Source of the DNA: an uncultured Chloracidobacterium sp.
Lineage (GTDB): Bacteria > Acidobacteriota > Blastocatellia > Pyrinomonadales > Pyrinomonadaceae
Direction: 5' to 3'
Assembly: GCA_936914845.1 (NCBI GenBank)
Contig: CAKZGE010000007.1
Location: 62,001-126,000 of the forward strand
DNA: 64,000 bases
This document shows, in pieces, positions 45,620 through 54,873 of the stretch. Every line of letters begins with the position of its first letter. The stretch's first letter is position 1. Under the pieces are notes generated by a model. The model saw nothing but the letters and a program-made list of their open reading frames with translations, was not told the DNA's origin and made no database searches. The translations under genes were made by a program, and so were the position numbers.

Positions 45620-47611
45620 CTATTCGAACATTTCGGAAATGTCCTTGAGGTCGGCGGTAATGCGTATTCGCGGCAGGCTAACGAGAAAATCGCGGCCATA
45701 GCCTTTGGTTCGCAGACGGGGATCTAAAAGGGCGATAACCCCCTTGTCGGTCGTGCTGCGAATAAGACGACCGATGCCTTGTTTCAACGAAATTATTGCC
45801 TGCGGAACGCTATATTCAAAGAAAGAGCTTCCGCCTTTTTCGTCAATGAATCGCGACCTTGCCGCGACAACCGGATCGGTCGGCACGGCAAAGGGAAGCT
45901 TATCAATGATCACGCATGAAAGCTGATCGCCCCGTACATCAACACCCTGCCAAAAACTTGAGGTTGCAAAAAGGACCGCGTTCGGTGTCTTTCGAAATTT
46001 CTCAAGCAGGCCTGCCTTGGACACTTCTCCTTGAACAAAGCAAGGATAATTTATTCTGGAAGAAACCAGTTCATAAAGAGCATTCATTGAGGAATTGCTC
46101 GTAGAAAGGACGAAGGCTCGGCCATGCGTCAATTTCAGGATCTTGATGATCTCGCCGGCGGCGACCTGGGTGAATTCAGGCGAACGAGGATCGGGCATTG
46201 CCCGCGGCATATATATCAGAGCCTGTTTTTCATAATCAAACGGTGCCGGAGCGATCATTCCGTCAGACTTAGCTCCTTCGATACCGAGCCTTCCGCGAAT
46301 GAAATCAAATTTTCCGCTGCTGGCAAGCGTCGCCGAAGTTAAAATACAGCTATCGGCCCGATCGAACAGTTTCTCTTTCAGAACCTCTGAAACGTCAATG
46401 GGAGATGCACGCAAAAACATACCTTTTCCCCGGCGTTCGAGCCAGTAAACATAATTCCTCTCGGTTTGGGACGCAATGAAGTCGAGGTCGAAACGTGTCT
46501 GCCTGGTCCGGCGAACAAGACTCTCTGCTTCGGGAAGCTTGTCGGAAAATGTGTCAACGAGGGTTTCGAGTTTGTTCAATACGTTGTCAAGGGCTTGGTA
46601 GGCGGAACCGAGCGAAGTCGGCAACTTCTCGCCGTCGCGTCCCGTTTCCGCAAAGAGGTCGGCCAAGATCGGATAGCGGCCGTCTTGCCGAAATTGACTG
46701 AATCGCATCCAAAATTGGTCCGACAGACCTATGATCTGGGTCGCGGTCTTGCTGATGTCGCGACTCGCGGCGGCATCGGAGATGTCGAGCGTATCCGAAT
46801 CGCGAGCGAGTTCATCGATCTGAAAGTTTGAGACCTGAAAACCGAAATAATCTGCTGCAATGTCTTCTATTAAATGAGCTTCATCGAAGATCACGGCGCC
46901 GTAATCCGGGATCACCCGGCCAAATTGATTGCCCCGAACATTAAGATCGGCGAAAAAAAGATGGTGGTTAACGATAACAATTTCCGCTTCGTCGGCGGCG
47001 ATTCTCATGCGGGTCACAAAGCAAGATTCAAATTCCGGACATTTTTGCCCAATGCAGACATCAGACTTTGCATTTATCCGCGGCCAAAATGAAAGGTTTT
47101 CGGGAAGCGATGTTAATTCGGCGCGGTCGCCCGTCGATGTTTCGGTGATCCAATCCGAGATCTGTCTGAATTGGTCGAGCTGATCCATGCCGTCGAGCAC
47201 GGGCTGCGATTCGGCTTTATGAATGCGATGCAAACATGCATAGTTTGCCCGGCCTTTCATATAAGAAGCCTTAAACTGCAGGTCGCGGGGCAGGATCTGC
47301 CGCAGCAGCGGTATATCTTTCTGCATCAATTGTTCCTGCAGATTTTTGGTGCCGGTAGAAATGACCACTCGCTGACCGGTCTTTTTTGCGAAAGAGATGG
47401 CGGGAATCAGATATGCAAGAGTTTTGCCTGTGCCGGTACCTGCTTCGACGATCAGATGTTTCTGCTCTTCGAGCGCTTTTTTGATGGCAAAGGTCATTTC
47501 GACCTGCCCCTGCCGGAATTCGTACCCCTTCAATTTCTTTGCGAAGACGCCGTCGGGGCCGAAAATTTTGTCGATCTGTGCTTGGTCGTGGTGCATGCCG
47601 CAGTATTGCAT
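45620..47611 (-). CDS. ATP-dependent DNA helicase, DinG/XPD family
   Basis: A superfamily 2 helicase of 663 residues, 5'-3' by family. Walker A EAGTGTGKTLAYL (about residue 56), DEAH box (about 243) and the C-terminal motif VI region GIGRLIRSTTDKGV are present. Four cysteines (one in YACLHR, three in CIGQKCPEFESC) at about residues 124-195 match the Fe-S cluster of DinG/XPD enzymes. No N-terminal exonuclease domain is present, as in E. coli DinG and unlike Firmicute DinG. The start at 47611 gives six residues before a second ATG, so either could be used. Confidence 0.92.
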   Translation of the reverse strand: MQYCGMHHDQAQIDKIFGPDGVFAKKLKGYEFRQGQVEMTFAIKKALEEQKHLIVEAGTGTGKTLAYLIPAISFAKKTGQRVVISTGTKNLQEQLMQKDIPLLRQILPRDLQFKASYMKGRANYACLHRIHKAESQPVLDGMDQLDQFRQISDWITETSTGDRAELTSLPENLSFWPRINAKSDVCIGQKCPEFESCFVTRMRIAADEAEIVIVNHHLFFADLNVRGNQFGRVIPDYGAVIFDEAHLIEDIAADYFGFQVSNFQIDELARDSDTLDISDAAASRDISKTATQIIGLSDQFWMRFSQFRQDGRYPILADLFAETGRDGEKLPTSLGSAYQALDNVLNKLETLVDTFSDKLPEAESLVRRTRQTRFDLDFIASQTERNYVYWLERRGKGMFLRASPIDVSEVLKEKLFDRADSCILTSATLASSGKFDFIRGRLGIEGAKSDGMIAPAPFDYEKQALIYMPRAMPDPRSPEFTQVAAGEIIKILKLTHGRAFVLSTSNSSMNALYELVSSRINYPCFVQGEVSKAGLLEKFRKTPNAVLFATSSFWQGVDVRGDQLSCVIIDKLPFAVPTDPVVAARSRFIDEKGGSSFFEYSVPQAIISLKQGIGRLIRSTTDKGVIALLDPRLRTKGYGRDFLVSLPRIRITADLKDISEMFE

Positions 47612-47839
47612 TGACTTGCATGTCTCAATTTGTTACAAGTCAAATTTGAAGTAAGTTACAGATTTTCACCGACGTCGCGGTGCTTGCGTGACAGCACCTC
47701 GAAACCTCCGGAACAAAGCCTTCGTAACGTTCATTCAAACTTTCTATTGTAATGCTACCGCAGGCCGGTTGTCGAAAGCGCTCGGCGATCGATATCTGCG
47801 ATACCCCTTTTACCAGATACATCTTGGAGGCAATTTTAG
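47612..47839. other. Divergent spacer between helicase and M36 peptidase genes
   Basis: No gene is seen here. A GGAGG ribosome site lies at 47825-47829 ahead of the ATG at 47840. I could not place a convincing promoter. Confidence 0.45.
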
Positions 47840-50800
47840 ATGAGTAAGAAACCCGCAGCCGGCAAACGGAAGTTTTTGCTAACGCTGGCCGCCATATTCT
47901 TCGTCGGAGCGATGATCGCTATACCGCGTTTTTCCAAAACGCACGCAGTTAGCGGTGTCAATGGCCCCGATGAGACTGCCCGAACCGTAAGTCATGCCGA
48001 CGACCTGCCGAACTATGATATTCGTTCGGACAAATCGGCCTACGAAAAGATCGCCGCTTTTCGCGGATCACAGAACAAAGATGCGGCTTCATTGGCCGAC
48101 CTGCGTGACAGTTTTGCTCGCGGCGAAGAGGATCTGCGACAGCGCGTGCCTACTTTGAAGGTCGAATACAATCTCGACATACGTACCGCCGAGGTAATAG
48201 CGCCCGACGTTAAGCAAGGCAGAGCCGTGCTGAGCGGAGCCACCGGAGCCAATCGATCGGATACGCTGAAAAACTTTTTGCGTGAAAATTCAGCATTGAT
48301 CGGTGCCGGTGCTCAACAGATCGATGACCTGAAAGTTTTCGCCGATTACATGAATCCGGCGGGAAATATGGGTTTTGTCGAACTGAACCAAGAGATAAAC
48401 GGTATTCCCGTATTTCGCGGCGAGGTGAAAGCAGGTTTTACCCCGTCTGGTGAAATGTTTCGAGTGATAAATAACATTGCGCCGGGATTGGATGCAGCAT
48501 CATTGACGAGTGATTTTGGTGACCCGGCAAAGGCGGTCCGGGCGGCATCCGGGTATATAAAACACAATTTCGATATTTCGAGAGAACCGCTGAACAACGC
48601 AGTTTCCACGGACCAGAGAGCGGTATTCGGCGAAGGCGACCAGGCGACCACCGCAGAAAAGATGTATTTCCCGACAGAGGCCGGCGTAGCTGTTCCGGCC
48701 TGGAGGGTGCTTATTTGGGAGCCGGTTGCGGCCTATTACGTGATCGTGGATGCCGGGTCGGGGACAATGTTGTGGCGAAAAAATATCGCCGAAGACCAAA
48801 CGCAGTCGGCGACCTATCATGTGTACGTTAACCCGAATGCGATGGTAAATATTGCGGACAATCCGTTTCCTATGACACCTGGCCCAACAACTCTTTCGGG
48901 TGTACAGGGAACTGCGATCCCGCGCACGGGCATTACCCGCATCGGCAACGAAGCTCCTTATACCTTTAACAACCTGGGGTGGATCACCGACGGCAACAAT
49001 ACGACAGACGGAAACAATGTACAGGCCGGACTTGACCGCGAATTGCCCAACACCGGTTCGCCGGCAAATCCTGCGGATATCGATCCGACCGGTATGGCCA
49101 CAGGCTCGCCAAATCGGGTGTTCAATTTTACGTATCAGCCGGGAATCCCGACCAATCCGGCCCAGAATACGGGTGATGCTCCTCTGCCCGCCGGGCAAAC
49201 ACCGACCGGATGTTTGGCACAAGGAACGAATTCTGTGCCGACAGCGTTTCAAAGCGGCATTGTCACCAATCTTTTTTACATAATGAACGTGTACCACGAC
49301 GAAATGTACACGCTCGGCTTTAACGAAGCTGCCCGCAATTTCCAAACGGACAACTTCGGACGCGGCGGTGTTGGGAATGATCGAGTATCGGCCCAAGCGC
49401 AAGATTGCAGCGGCACCAACAACGCAAATTTTCGAACGCCCGCCGATGGTACGCGCGGTGCTATGCAAATGTATCTTTGGACCAGTCCGGCGCCGGATTT
49501 TGACGGGTCGCTGGATGCGGACGTGATAATCCACGAAGCGACGCACGGACTTTCAAATCGGCTTCATGGAAATTCGTCAGGGCTTGTGCTCGATTTCGCT
49601 CGCGGAATGGGTGAAGGCTGGTCAGATTTCTATGGCCATTGCATGCTTAGCGAAGGGTCCGATCCGGTCAATGGTATTTATACCACCGGTGCGTACGATA
49701 CCTATCGATTCTCGACCGTCGGATTCAATAACTACTATTACGGCATTCGCCGTTTTCCGAAAGCGGTAATGTCTTTCACCGGCGGGCCAAACAACCGGCC
49801 TCACAACCCGCTTACCTTTGCCGACATCGATTCGACGCAGATAAACCTTTCAGACGGAGCTTTTTCTCCTGCGTTCAATTCAACCGCAGACCAGGTGCAC
49901 AATATCGGCGAGGTGTGGAGTTCTGCCCTGTGGGAAGTTCGGGCCCGCATGATCCAGCGTCTGGGATGGGCGACAGGAAACCGCCGGGTGCTGCAAATGG
50001 TTACCGACGGAATGAAATTAGCACCGTTAAATCCGACGTTTTTGACGGAACGCGATGCGATCATCGCCGGAGCTCAGGCAACCGGAACGGCGGCAGACGT
50101 TTCAGATATATGGAACGGCTTCGCGATTCGCGGCATTGGAGCCAGTGCCAGCGTTCAAAACGTAGGCGGTCAGAGCAGCGGCGGGTTGGGAACCATTAGA
50201 GTAACGCAGGCTTTTGATCTGCCGAACCTGGTGCAGTCTCCGGCCATCACGGTATCTGACGCTCCGGGCGATAATGACGGGTCGGTAGAGCCGGGCGAGC
50301 CGATCGCAATATCAGTTCCGCTAACCAACAATACGGGCACTTCGGCAACGGCTGTGACTCTGCAAATGGTCGGCGGCCCTTCCGCCAATTACGGTACCAT
50401 CAACAATGGACAAACGGTTTCTCGAACGCTGAACTACACCGTTCCGTCGGGAACTCCTTGCGGCAGCACGCTTAACTTTACATTCAACGTCAACAGCAGC
50501 TTAGGAGCAAAATCCTTTTCGGGTTCGACGATCGTCGGAGCTCCGATAGTGTCTTTGGCGCAGAATTTTGATTCGGTCACGGCACCTTCCTTGCCGGCAG
50601 GCTGGACCGTTGGAACAGAGGCGGGTGGAACGGCGTTCGTAAACACGACAACCGGGCCCGACACGGCTCCGAACTCGATGTTTGCGGCCGATCCGGCGTC
50701 CGTCGGCGGAGCAACTTCTTTGACGTCTCCGTCAATAGCGATCGCGTCTGCCGCGGCAACGGTCACTTTCCGGAATAAGTACAACACCGAGGACGGATGG

Positions 50801-51946
50801 GACGGCGGCGTATTGGAGATAAGCCTCGGCGGCGGAGCGTTTACCGATATCGTGACCGCGGGCGGCAGCTTCATTGCCGGCGGATATAACGGCCCGCTCG
50901 GTGCGGGAGCCAACAATCCGCTTGCCAATCGCAATGCATGGAGCGGAAATTCCGGCGGTTACATAACCACCACTGCAAAGCTCCCCGCTTCTGCAAATGG
51001 CCAGAATGTACAGCTTCGCTGGCGTTTCGGTGCGGACGATAATACGTCAGTGGTCGGATGGAACGTCGATACCATCAGCGTTACCGGCAGCTATACCTGT
51101 TCCTACACACCCGGCGGTGATAGCCGTGTCCGAGCGGATTTTGATGGTGACGGGAAGACCGATCCATCCGTCTTTCGTCCCAGCGAGGGCAATTGGTATC
51201 TGAACCGCTCGACGCAAGGCTTTACCGCTGTGCAATGGGGGCAGAACGGCGATCAATTGGTGCCAGCGGACTATGACAACGACGGAAAGACGGACTTGGC
51301 TATCTTTCGTCCATCCAATGCACCGAATTCTACATTCTACGTTCTTAGAAGTTCGGATATGACGTTCTACAACTTTGGATGGGGACAGACCGGCGATGTG
51401 CCTGTGGTCGGCGATTATGACGGCGATGGGTTGGCAGATGCTGCGGTCTATCGTCCGTCGAACAATACCTGGTTCGTCAAGAAAGCGGCGGGCGGATTTA
51501 CATCCCAATCCTTCGGGCAAGCGGGTGATGTCCCGGTTCCCGGCGATTATGACGGCGACGGTAAGAACGATCTGGCGATATTTCGAAATGGAACGTGGTA
51601 TGTTCTCAAGACATCGGGAATATATACGGTTCAGCCCTGGGGCCAAGCGGGTGATAAACCTGTGCCGGCAGACTATGACGGCGACGGCAAGGACGACTTG
51701 GCGGTATGGCGTGAATCTGACGGCAAATGGTATATTTTCCGCTCAACGGATGGCACTTTCTACAGCGTATCGTGGGGGCAGACAGGCGATGTTCCGGTTC
51801 CCGGCGACTACGATGGTGACGGAAAGTACGATCCGGCGATATACCGCAACGGTGCGTGGTATCTGGCTCGCTCAACCGGCGGAACGACCACCGTCAATTG
51901 GGGTGTGGCGGGAGACATTCCCGTGCCGGCGAAGTATATTCCATAA
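47840..51946 (+). CDS. Secreted M36 (fungalysin) metallopeptidase with FRPS repeats
   Basis: A 1368-residue exported protein. After an N-terminal signal anchor-like helix come an FTP/PepSY propeptide (about residues 95-320) and the M36 catalytic domain. The zinc motif HEATHGLSNR is at residues 565-574, with the third ligand Glu in GMGEGWSDF about 27 residues later, so the site is intact. Residues about 770-900 look like a calcium-independent sandwich, then a MAM-like segment starting NFDSVTAPSLPAGW. Six FRPS repeats of about 45 residues end the protein, each with DYDGDGK..D, and closely resemble those of the protein at 18537. Confidence 0.92.
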   Translation: MSKKPAAGKRKFLLTLAAIFFVGAMIAIPRFSKTHAVSGVNGPDETARTVSHADDLPNYDIRSDKSAYEKIAAFRGSQNKDAASLADLRDSFARGEEDLRQRVPTLKVEYNLDIRTAEVIAPDVKQGRAVLSGATGANRSDTLKNFLRENSALIGAGAQQIDDLKVFADYMNPAGNMGFVELNQEINGIPVFRGEVKAGFTPSGEMFRVINNIAPGLDAASLTSDFGDPAKAVRAASGYIKHNFDISREPLNNAVSTDQRAVFGEGDQATTAEKMYFPTEAGVAVPAWRVLIWEPVAAYYVIVDAGSGTMLWRKNIAEDQTQSATYHVYVNPNAMVNIADNPFPMTPGPTTLSGVQGTAIPRTGITRIGNEAPYTFNNLGWITDGNNTTDGNNVQAGLDRELPNTGSPANPADIDPTGMATGSPNRVFNFTYQPGIPTNPAQNTGDAPLPAGQTPTGCLAQGTNSVPTAFQSGIVTNLFYIMNVYHDEMYTLGFNEAARNFQTDNFGRGGVGNDRVSAQAQDCSGTNNANFRTPADGTRGAMQMYLWTSPAPDFDGSLDADVIIHEATHGLSNRLHGNSSGLVLDFARGMGEGWSDFYGHCMLSEGSDPVNGIYTTGAYDTYRFSTVGFNNYYYGIRRFPKAVMSFTGGPNNRPHNPLTFADIDSTQINLSDGAFSPAFNSTADQVHNIGEVWSSALWEVRARMIQRLGWATGNRRVLQMVTDGMKLAPLNPTFLTERDAIIAGAQATGTAADVSDIWNGFAIRGIGASASVQNVGGQSSGGLGTIRVTQAFDLPNLVQSPAITVSDAPGDNDGSVEPGEPIAISVPLTNNTGTSATAVTLQMVGGPSANYGTINNGQTVSRTLNYTVPSGTPCGSTLNFTFNVNSSLGAKSFSGSTIVGAPIVSLAQNFDSVTAPSLPAGWTVGTEAGGTAFVNTTTGPDTAPNSMFAADPASVGGATSLTSPSIAIASAAATVTFRNKYNTEDGWDGGVLEISLGGGAFTDIVTAGGSFIAGGYNGPLGAGANNPLANRNAWSGNSGGYITTTAKLPASANGQNVQLRWRFGADDNTSVVGWNVDTISVTGSYTCSYTPGGDSRVRADFDGDGKTDPSVFRPSEGNWYLNRSTQGFTAVQWGQNGDQLVPADYDNDGKTDLAIFRPSNAPNSTFYVLRSSDMTFYNFGWGQTGDVPVVGDYDGDGLADAAVYRPSNNTWFVKKAAGGFTSQSFGQAGDVPVPGDYDGDGKNDLAIFRNGTWYVLKTSGIYTVQPWGQAGDKPVPADYDGDGKDDLAVWRESDGKWYIFRSTDGTFYSVSWGQTGDVPVPGDYDGDGKYDPAIYRNGAWYLARSTGGTTTVNWGVAGDIPVPAKYIP

Positions 51947-51980
51947 CTGAACAATAGCCGGAAAAGATCTTTCCGCATCA

Positions 51981-52019
51981 ATGCGTCGGCGATGGGCTAT
52001 GCTCGTCGCCGGCATTTTT
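51981..52019 (+). terminator. Terminator after the M36 peptidase gene
   Basis: ATGC-(GT)-CGGCGA pairs with TCGCCGGCAT, a 10-bp stem with a two-base bulge, and the sequence continues in a T-run. It lies about 35 bases after the stop. Confidence 0.7.
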
Positions 52020-52097
52020 GCTCCGGCAAATACCCTTTCTTACCGGACGCAAAAGGTGTAAAATAGTAAAAAAGGGAGCACCCGATGGAGGGATAGT

Positions 52098-52553
52098 ATG
52101 TTCAAGCTAAAGATCTTAGGTGTCATCTTTGCGGCGACAGTAACAGCGGCCTACGGCCAAACAGCGGGAAAAACGGTAACCAACGCGGATCTTGAAAAAT
52201 TTCGTCAAAAACGACTGGCGGCGGAGCGCGACTATCGGGAAAATTACGCTAGGATGGGTTTTCCTTCGCCCGAAGAATTGGATGCTCAAATAGAAAAAAG
52301 TCGTGTTCAACGCGAAGCTATGGCGGAACGCTATCGAAATGAAAGGTTGCAAAGAGAGCAACTGGAGGCTCGGCCGCAGATCTACTATCAGCAGGTGCAG
52401 ACCCCGAATTACAACTACCGCGGCGATGAACGTGTTATCTTTCCGGGGTTTTATTTCCCTTATTACTGGAACAACTGGGGAAATCGGCCGTATGTACGAC
52501 CGCCCGACCGCCCTCGGCCGTCGCGTCCTGCCGCCAGATGGCTGCCGCAATAG
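52098..52553 (+). CDS. Small secreted protein, Arg/Pro/Tyr-rich
   Basis: A 151-residue protein with a short signal peptide (cleavage near AYGQT). Residues about 28-85 are highly charged and predicted helical, coiled-coil-like (EKSRVQREAMAERYRNERLQ). The C-terminal part is rich in Tyr, Trp, Pro and Arg (FYFPYYWNNWGNRPYV). GGAGGG precedes the start. I do not recognise the family. It has its own terminator downstream. Confidence 0.65.
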   Translation: MFKLKILGVIFAATVTAAYGQTAGKTVTNADLEKFRQKRLAAERDYRENYARMGFPSPEELDAQIEKSRVQREAMAERYRNERLQREQLEARPQIYYQQVQTPNYNYRGDERVIFPGFYFPYYWNNWGNRPYVRPPDRPRPSRPAARWLPQ

Positions 52554-52572
52554 CTGATTTTGAAATAATCAA

Positions 52573-52613
52573 AATGCGAATTAGAATCGATATCTGATTC
52601 GCATTAATTTTTT
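52573..52613 (+). terminator. Strong terminator abutting the gatB start
   Basis: AATGCGAATTAGA pairs with TCTGATTCGCATT (13 bp with one G-T), loop of seven, followed by AATTTTTT. It ends the small secreted protein gene but its T-run finishes only seven bases before the gatB ATG at 52621. Confidence 0.8.
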
Positions 52614-52620
52614 AGACGAT

Positions 52621-54096
52621 ATGATCAAAGAAGGTTGGGAAGCAATTATCGGCATGGAGATCCATGCTCAGTTGGCAACGGACACTAAAATATTTTGCGG
52701 CTGTGCGGTTGCGACCGGCGGCGAGCCGAATTCGAACACTTGCCCGGTGTGTCTGGGATTGCCCGGAGCATTGCCTGTATTGAACGAAAAGGTTGTCGAA
52801 CTCGGAGCCAAAGCTGCGTTGTCGCTAGGTTTGGAGGTGCAGGAAACTTCCATTTTTGCACGGAAGAATTATTTTTATCCTGATCTGCCAAAAGGCTATC
52901 AGATATCGCAATATGACAAACCGTTTTCCGCCAATGGATCGCTAACCATCATGACCAGCGAACGCGATGATCAGGGCAGGGCGGTCAAATGGCAGCCGAT
53001 GGACATTCGGATCGAGCGGATGCATCTCGAAGAAGATGCCGGCAAGAACGTGCACGAAGGGCTGCCCGATGTTGATAAATATTCTTATGTGGACTTGAAC
53101 CGCGCCGGTACACCGTTGGGCGAGATCGTCACCGCTCCTGATTTTCGCTCGTCTTGGCAGGCTTATGATTATGTCAACCATGTGCGAAGGGTGCTGCAAT
53201 GGGTGGGGGCGAGCGATGCCGACATGGAGAAAGGAAATCTTCGGTGTGAGGCAAATGTGTCGGTTCGGCGGGTCGGTGAAGATAAGTTCAATAATAAATC
53301 GGAACTGAAAAATCTGAATTCGGTCAGGTTCATGCAGAAAGCGATCGAATTTGAGATCGATCGACAGATCACCGCTCATGAAAAGGGTGAGCCTGTTTTA
53401 CAAGAAACGCGCTTGTGGGACGAAAAGCGAAATGAGACGCGTGTGATGCGGTCGAAAGAGGACGCCCACGATTATCGCTATTTTCCTGAGCCGGATCTGC
53501 AGCCGTTAGAGGTGTCGGCCGCATTTGTCGAAGAGGTCAAACGAGGGATGCCCGAATTGCCCGACATCAAGCGAGACCGGTTCATGACGGAATATGAGCT
53601 GAGCTATGACGATGCTTCACAGTTGGTAAATGACAAAGCATTGGCGGAATATTACGAGATCACGGCAAAGACGTCGAAAGATCCCCGCATTTCGGCAAAC
53701 TTTATTTTGTCCGAATTGAACCGGGAATTGAACAATGCCGGATTGAATGCGGCATCTTCGCCGGTTGCAGCGGTCGAACTTGGAAATTTGATCACGACGT
53801 TAAATGCGGGCAAGATCAACAATAATCAAGCGAAAGAGGTTCTCGTCGAGATGTTCGCAAGCGGCAGCGGAGCGGCGGCTGTTATCAGCGAAAAGGGCTT
53901 TGAGCAAATATCCGATACCGGAGCGATAGAAAAGATCGTCGAAGATGTCATTGCGGGCAACGAGGGCCAGGCGGCTGCTTTTCGAGCCGGCAATGATAAG
54001 CTGTTCGGCTTCTTTGTGGGCCAGGTCATGAAGGCTTCGAACGGCAAGGCAAACCCAAAGGTCGTCAATGAGATATTGAAGGCGAAACTGCAATGA
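52621..54096 (+). CDS. gatB: Aspartyl/glutamyl-tRNA amidotransferase subunit B
   Basis: The kinase/tRNA-binding subunit of the GatCAB complex, 491 residues, which turns Glu-tRNA(Gln) or Asp-tRNA(Asn) into the amide forms. The opening IGMEIHAQLATDTKIFCGC with its zinc-type Cys, CPVCLGLPGALPVLN, KNYFYPDLPKGYQISQY and the ERMHLEEDAGK motif are diagnostic. The C-terminal Yqey domain is complete. There is no visible ribosome site, and a terminator tail lies right upstream. gatA and gatC are not in view. The SDR gene overlaps its stop by four bases. Confidence 0.97.
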   Translation: MIKEGWEAIIGMEIHAQLATDTKIFCGCAVATGGEPNSNTCPVCLGLPGALPVLNEKVVELGAKAALSLGLEVQETSIFARKNYFYPDLPKGYQISQYDKPFSANGSLTIMTSERDDQGRAVKWQPMDIRIERMHLEEDAGKNVHEGLPDVDKYSYVDLNRAGTPLGEIVTAPDFRSSWQAYDYVNHVRRVLQWVGASDADMEKGNLRCEANVSVRRVGEDKFNNKSELKNLNSVRFMQKAIEFEIDRQITAHEKGEPVLQETRLWDEKRNETRVMRSKEDAHDYRYFPEPDLQPLEVSAAFVEEVKRGMPELPDIKRDRFMTEYELSYDDASQLVNDKALAEYYEITAKTSKDPRISANFILSELNRELNNAGLNAASSPVAAVELGNLITTLNAGKINNNQAKEVLVEMFASGSGAAAVISEKGFEQISDTGAIEKIVEDVIAGNEGQAAAFRAGNDKLFGFFVGQVMKASNGKANPKVVNEILKAKLQ

Positions 54097-54809
54097 ATAT
54101 CGAAAATAAGGTAGCCGTCATTACGGGCGGCTCAAAAGGGATCGGCCTCGGCATCGCCGAAGCTTTGCTGAAAAAGGGAGCTCGGGTGGTGATCTGCGGG
54201 CGTTCGAAAAAGGAATTAAATTCTGCGGCGGCGTGGCTGTCGAAGTTCGGCAGGGTGGAAGCAGAGGTTTGTGATGTGCGAAGCGAAGATCAAGTAAGAT
54301 TGATGCTTGAACAGGCGGAGAATGCTTTTGGCGGCGTAGATATCCTGATCAATAACGCCGGCATGGGTATCTTTGGAAAAACGGTAGAGCAGATATCCGG
54401 CGAAGAATTTCGCCAAACGATCGAAACAAATCTATACGGCGTCTATTACGCGTGCCATAATGCAATACCGCTGATGCGAAGAAAGGGAGGCGGCTATATA
54501 ATCACGATCTCATCGCTGGCCGGGCAAAATGCTCATCCGAAAATGGCAGCTTACAATGCTTCGAAATTCGCCGTCAATGGTTTTACAGAGGCTCTGATGC
54601 AAGAGGTAAGGCCCGACAATATAAAGGTCAGTTTGATCTGTCCGGGCAGTGTGAATACTGATTTTGGTGGTGGAAGCACAAGCGATGAAGACAAATGGAA
54701 ACTGCAGCCGGAAGATATCGCCGAAGTAGTTGTGAACCTTTTGGAAATGGACGAACGAGCATTACCCAGCAAGATCGAATTGCGTCCGAGCAAACCGCCG
54801 CAGAAGTGA
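54093..54809 (+). CDS. Short-chain dehydrogenase/reductase
   Basis: A 238-residue classical SDR with a Rossmann fold. The cofactor motif GGSKGIGLGIAEA (TGxxxGIG type) is near residue 12, NNAG near 88, and the catalytic Ser ... YNASK near 151-155. An Arg in GRSKKE after the second strand suggests NADPH. The product is not predictable; 3-ketoacyl reductases are a common match. It starts inside the gatB stop codon (ATGA). Confidence 0.9.
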   Translation: MNIENKVAVITGGSKGIGLGIAEALLKKGARVVICGRSKKELNSAAAWLSKFGRVEAEVCDVRSEDQVRLMLEQAENAFGGVDILINNAGMGIFGKTVEQISGEEFRQTIETNLYGVYYACHNAIPLMRRKGGGYIITISSLAGQNAHPKMAAYNASKFAVNGFTEALMQEVRPDNIKVSLICPGSVNTDFGGGSTSDEDKWKLQPEDIAEVVVNLLEMDERALPSKIELRPSKPPQK

Positions 54810-54873
54810 GGGACGGTCGGGGTCGTTCCGGTTGGACCTTACTCCTCGTCAAGATCGTTTTTTTAGATATCGT

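Noticed and set aside
48500..49546. 348-codon open frame on the minus strand inside the M36 gene
   Set aside because: It is antisense to the conserved peptidase domain, Arg- and Ile-rich, and shows no family features.
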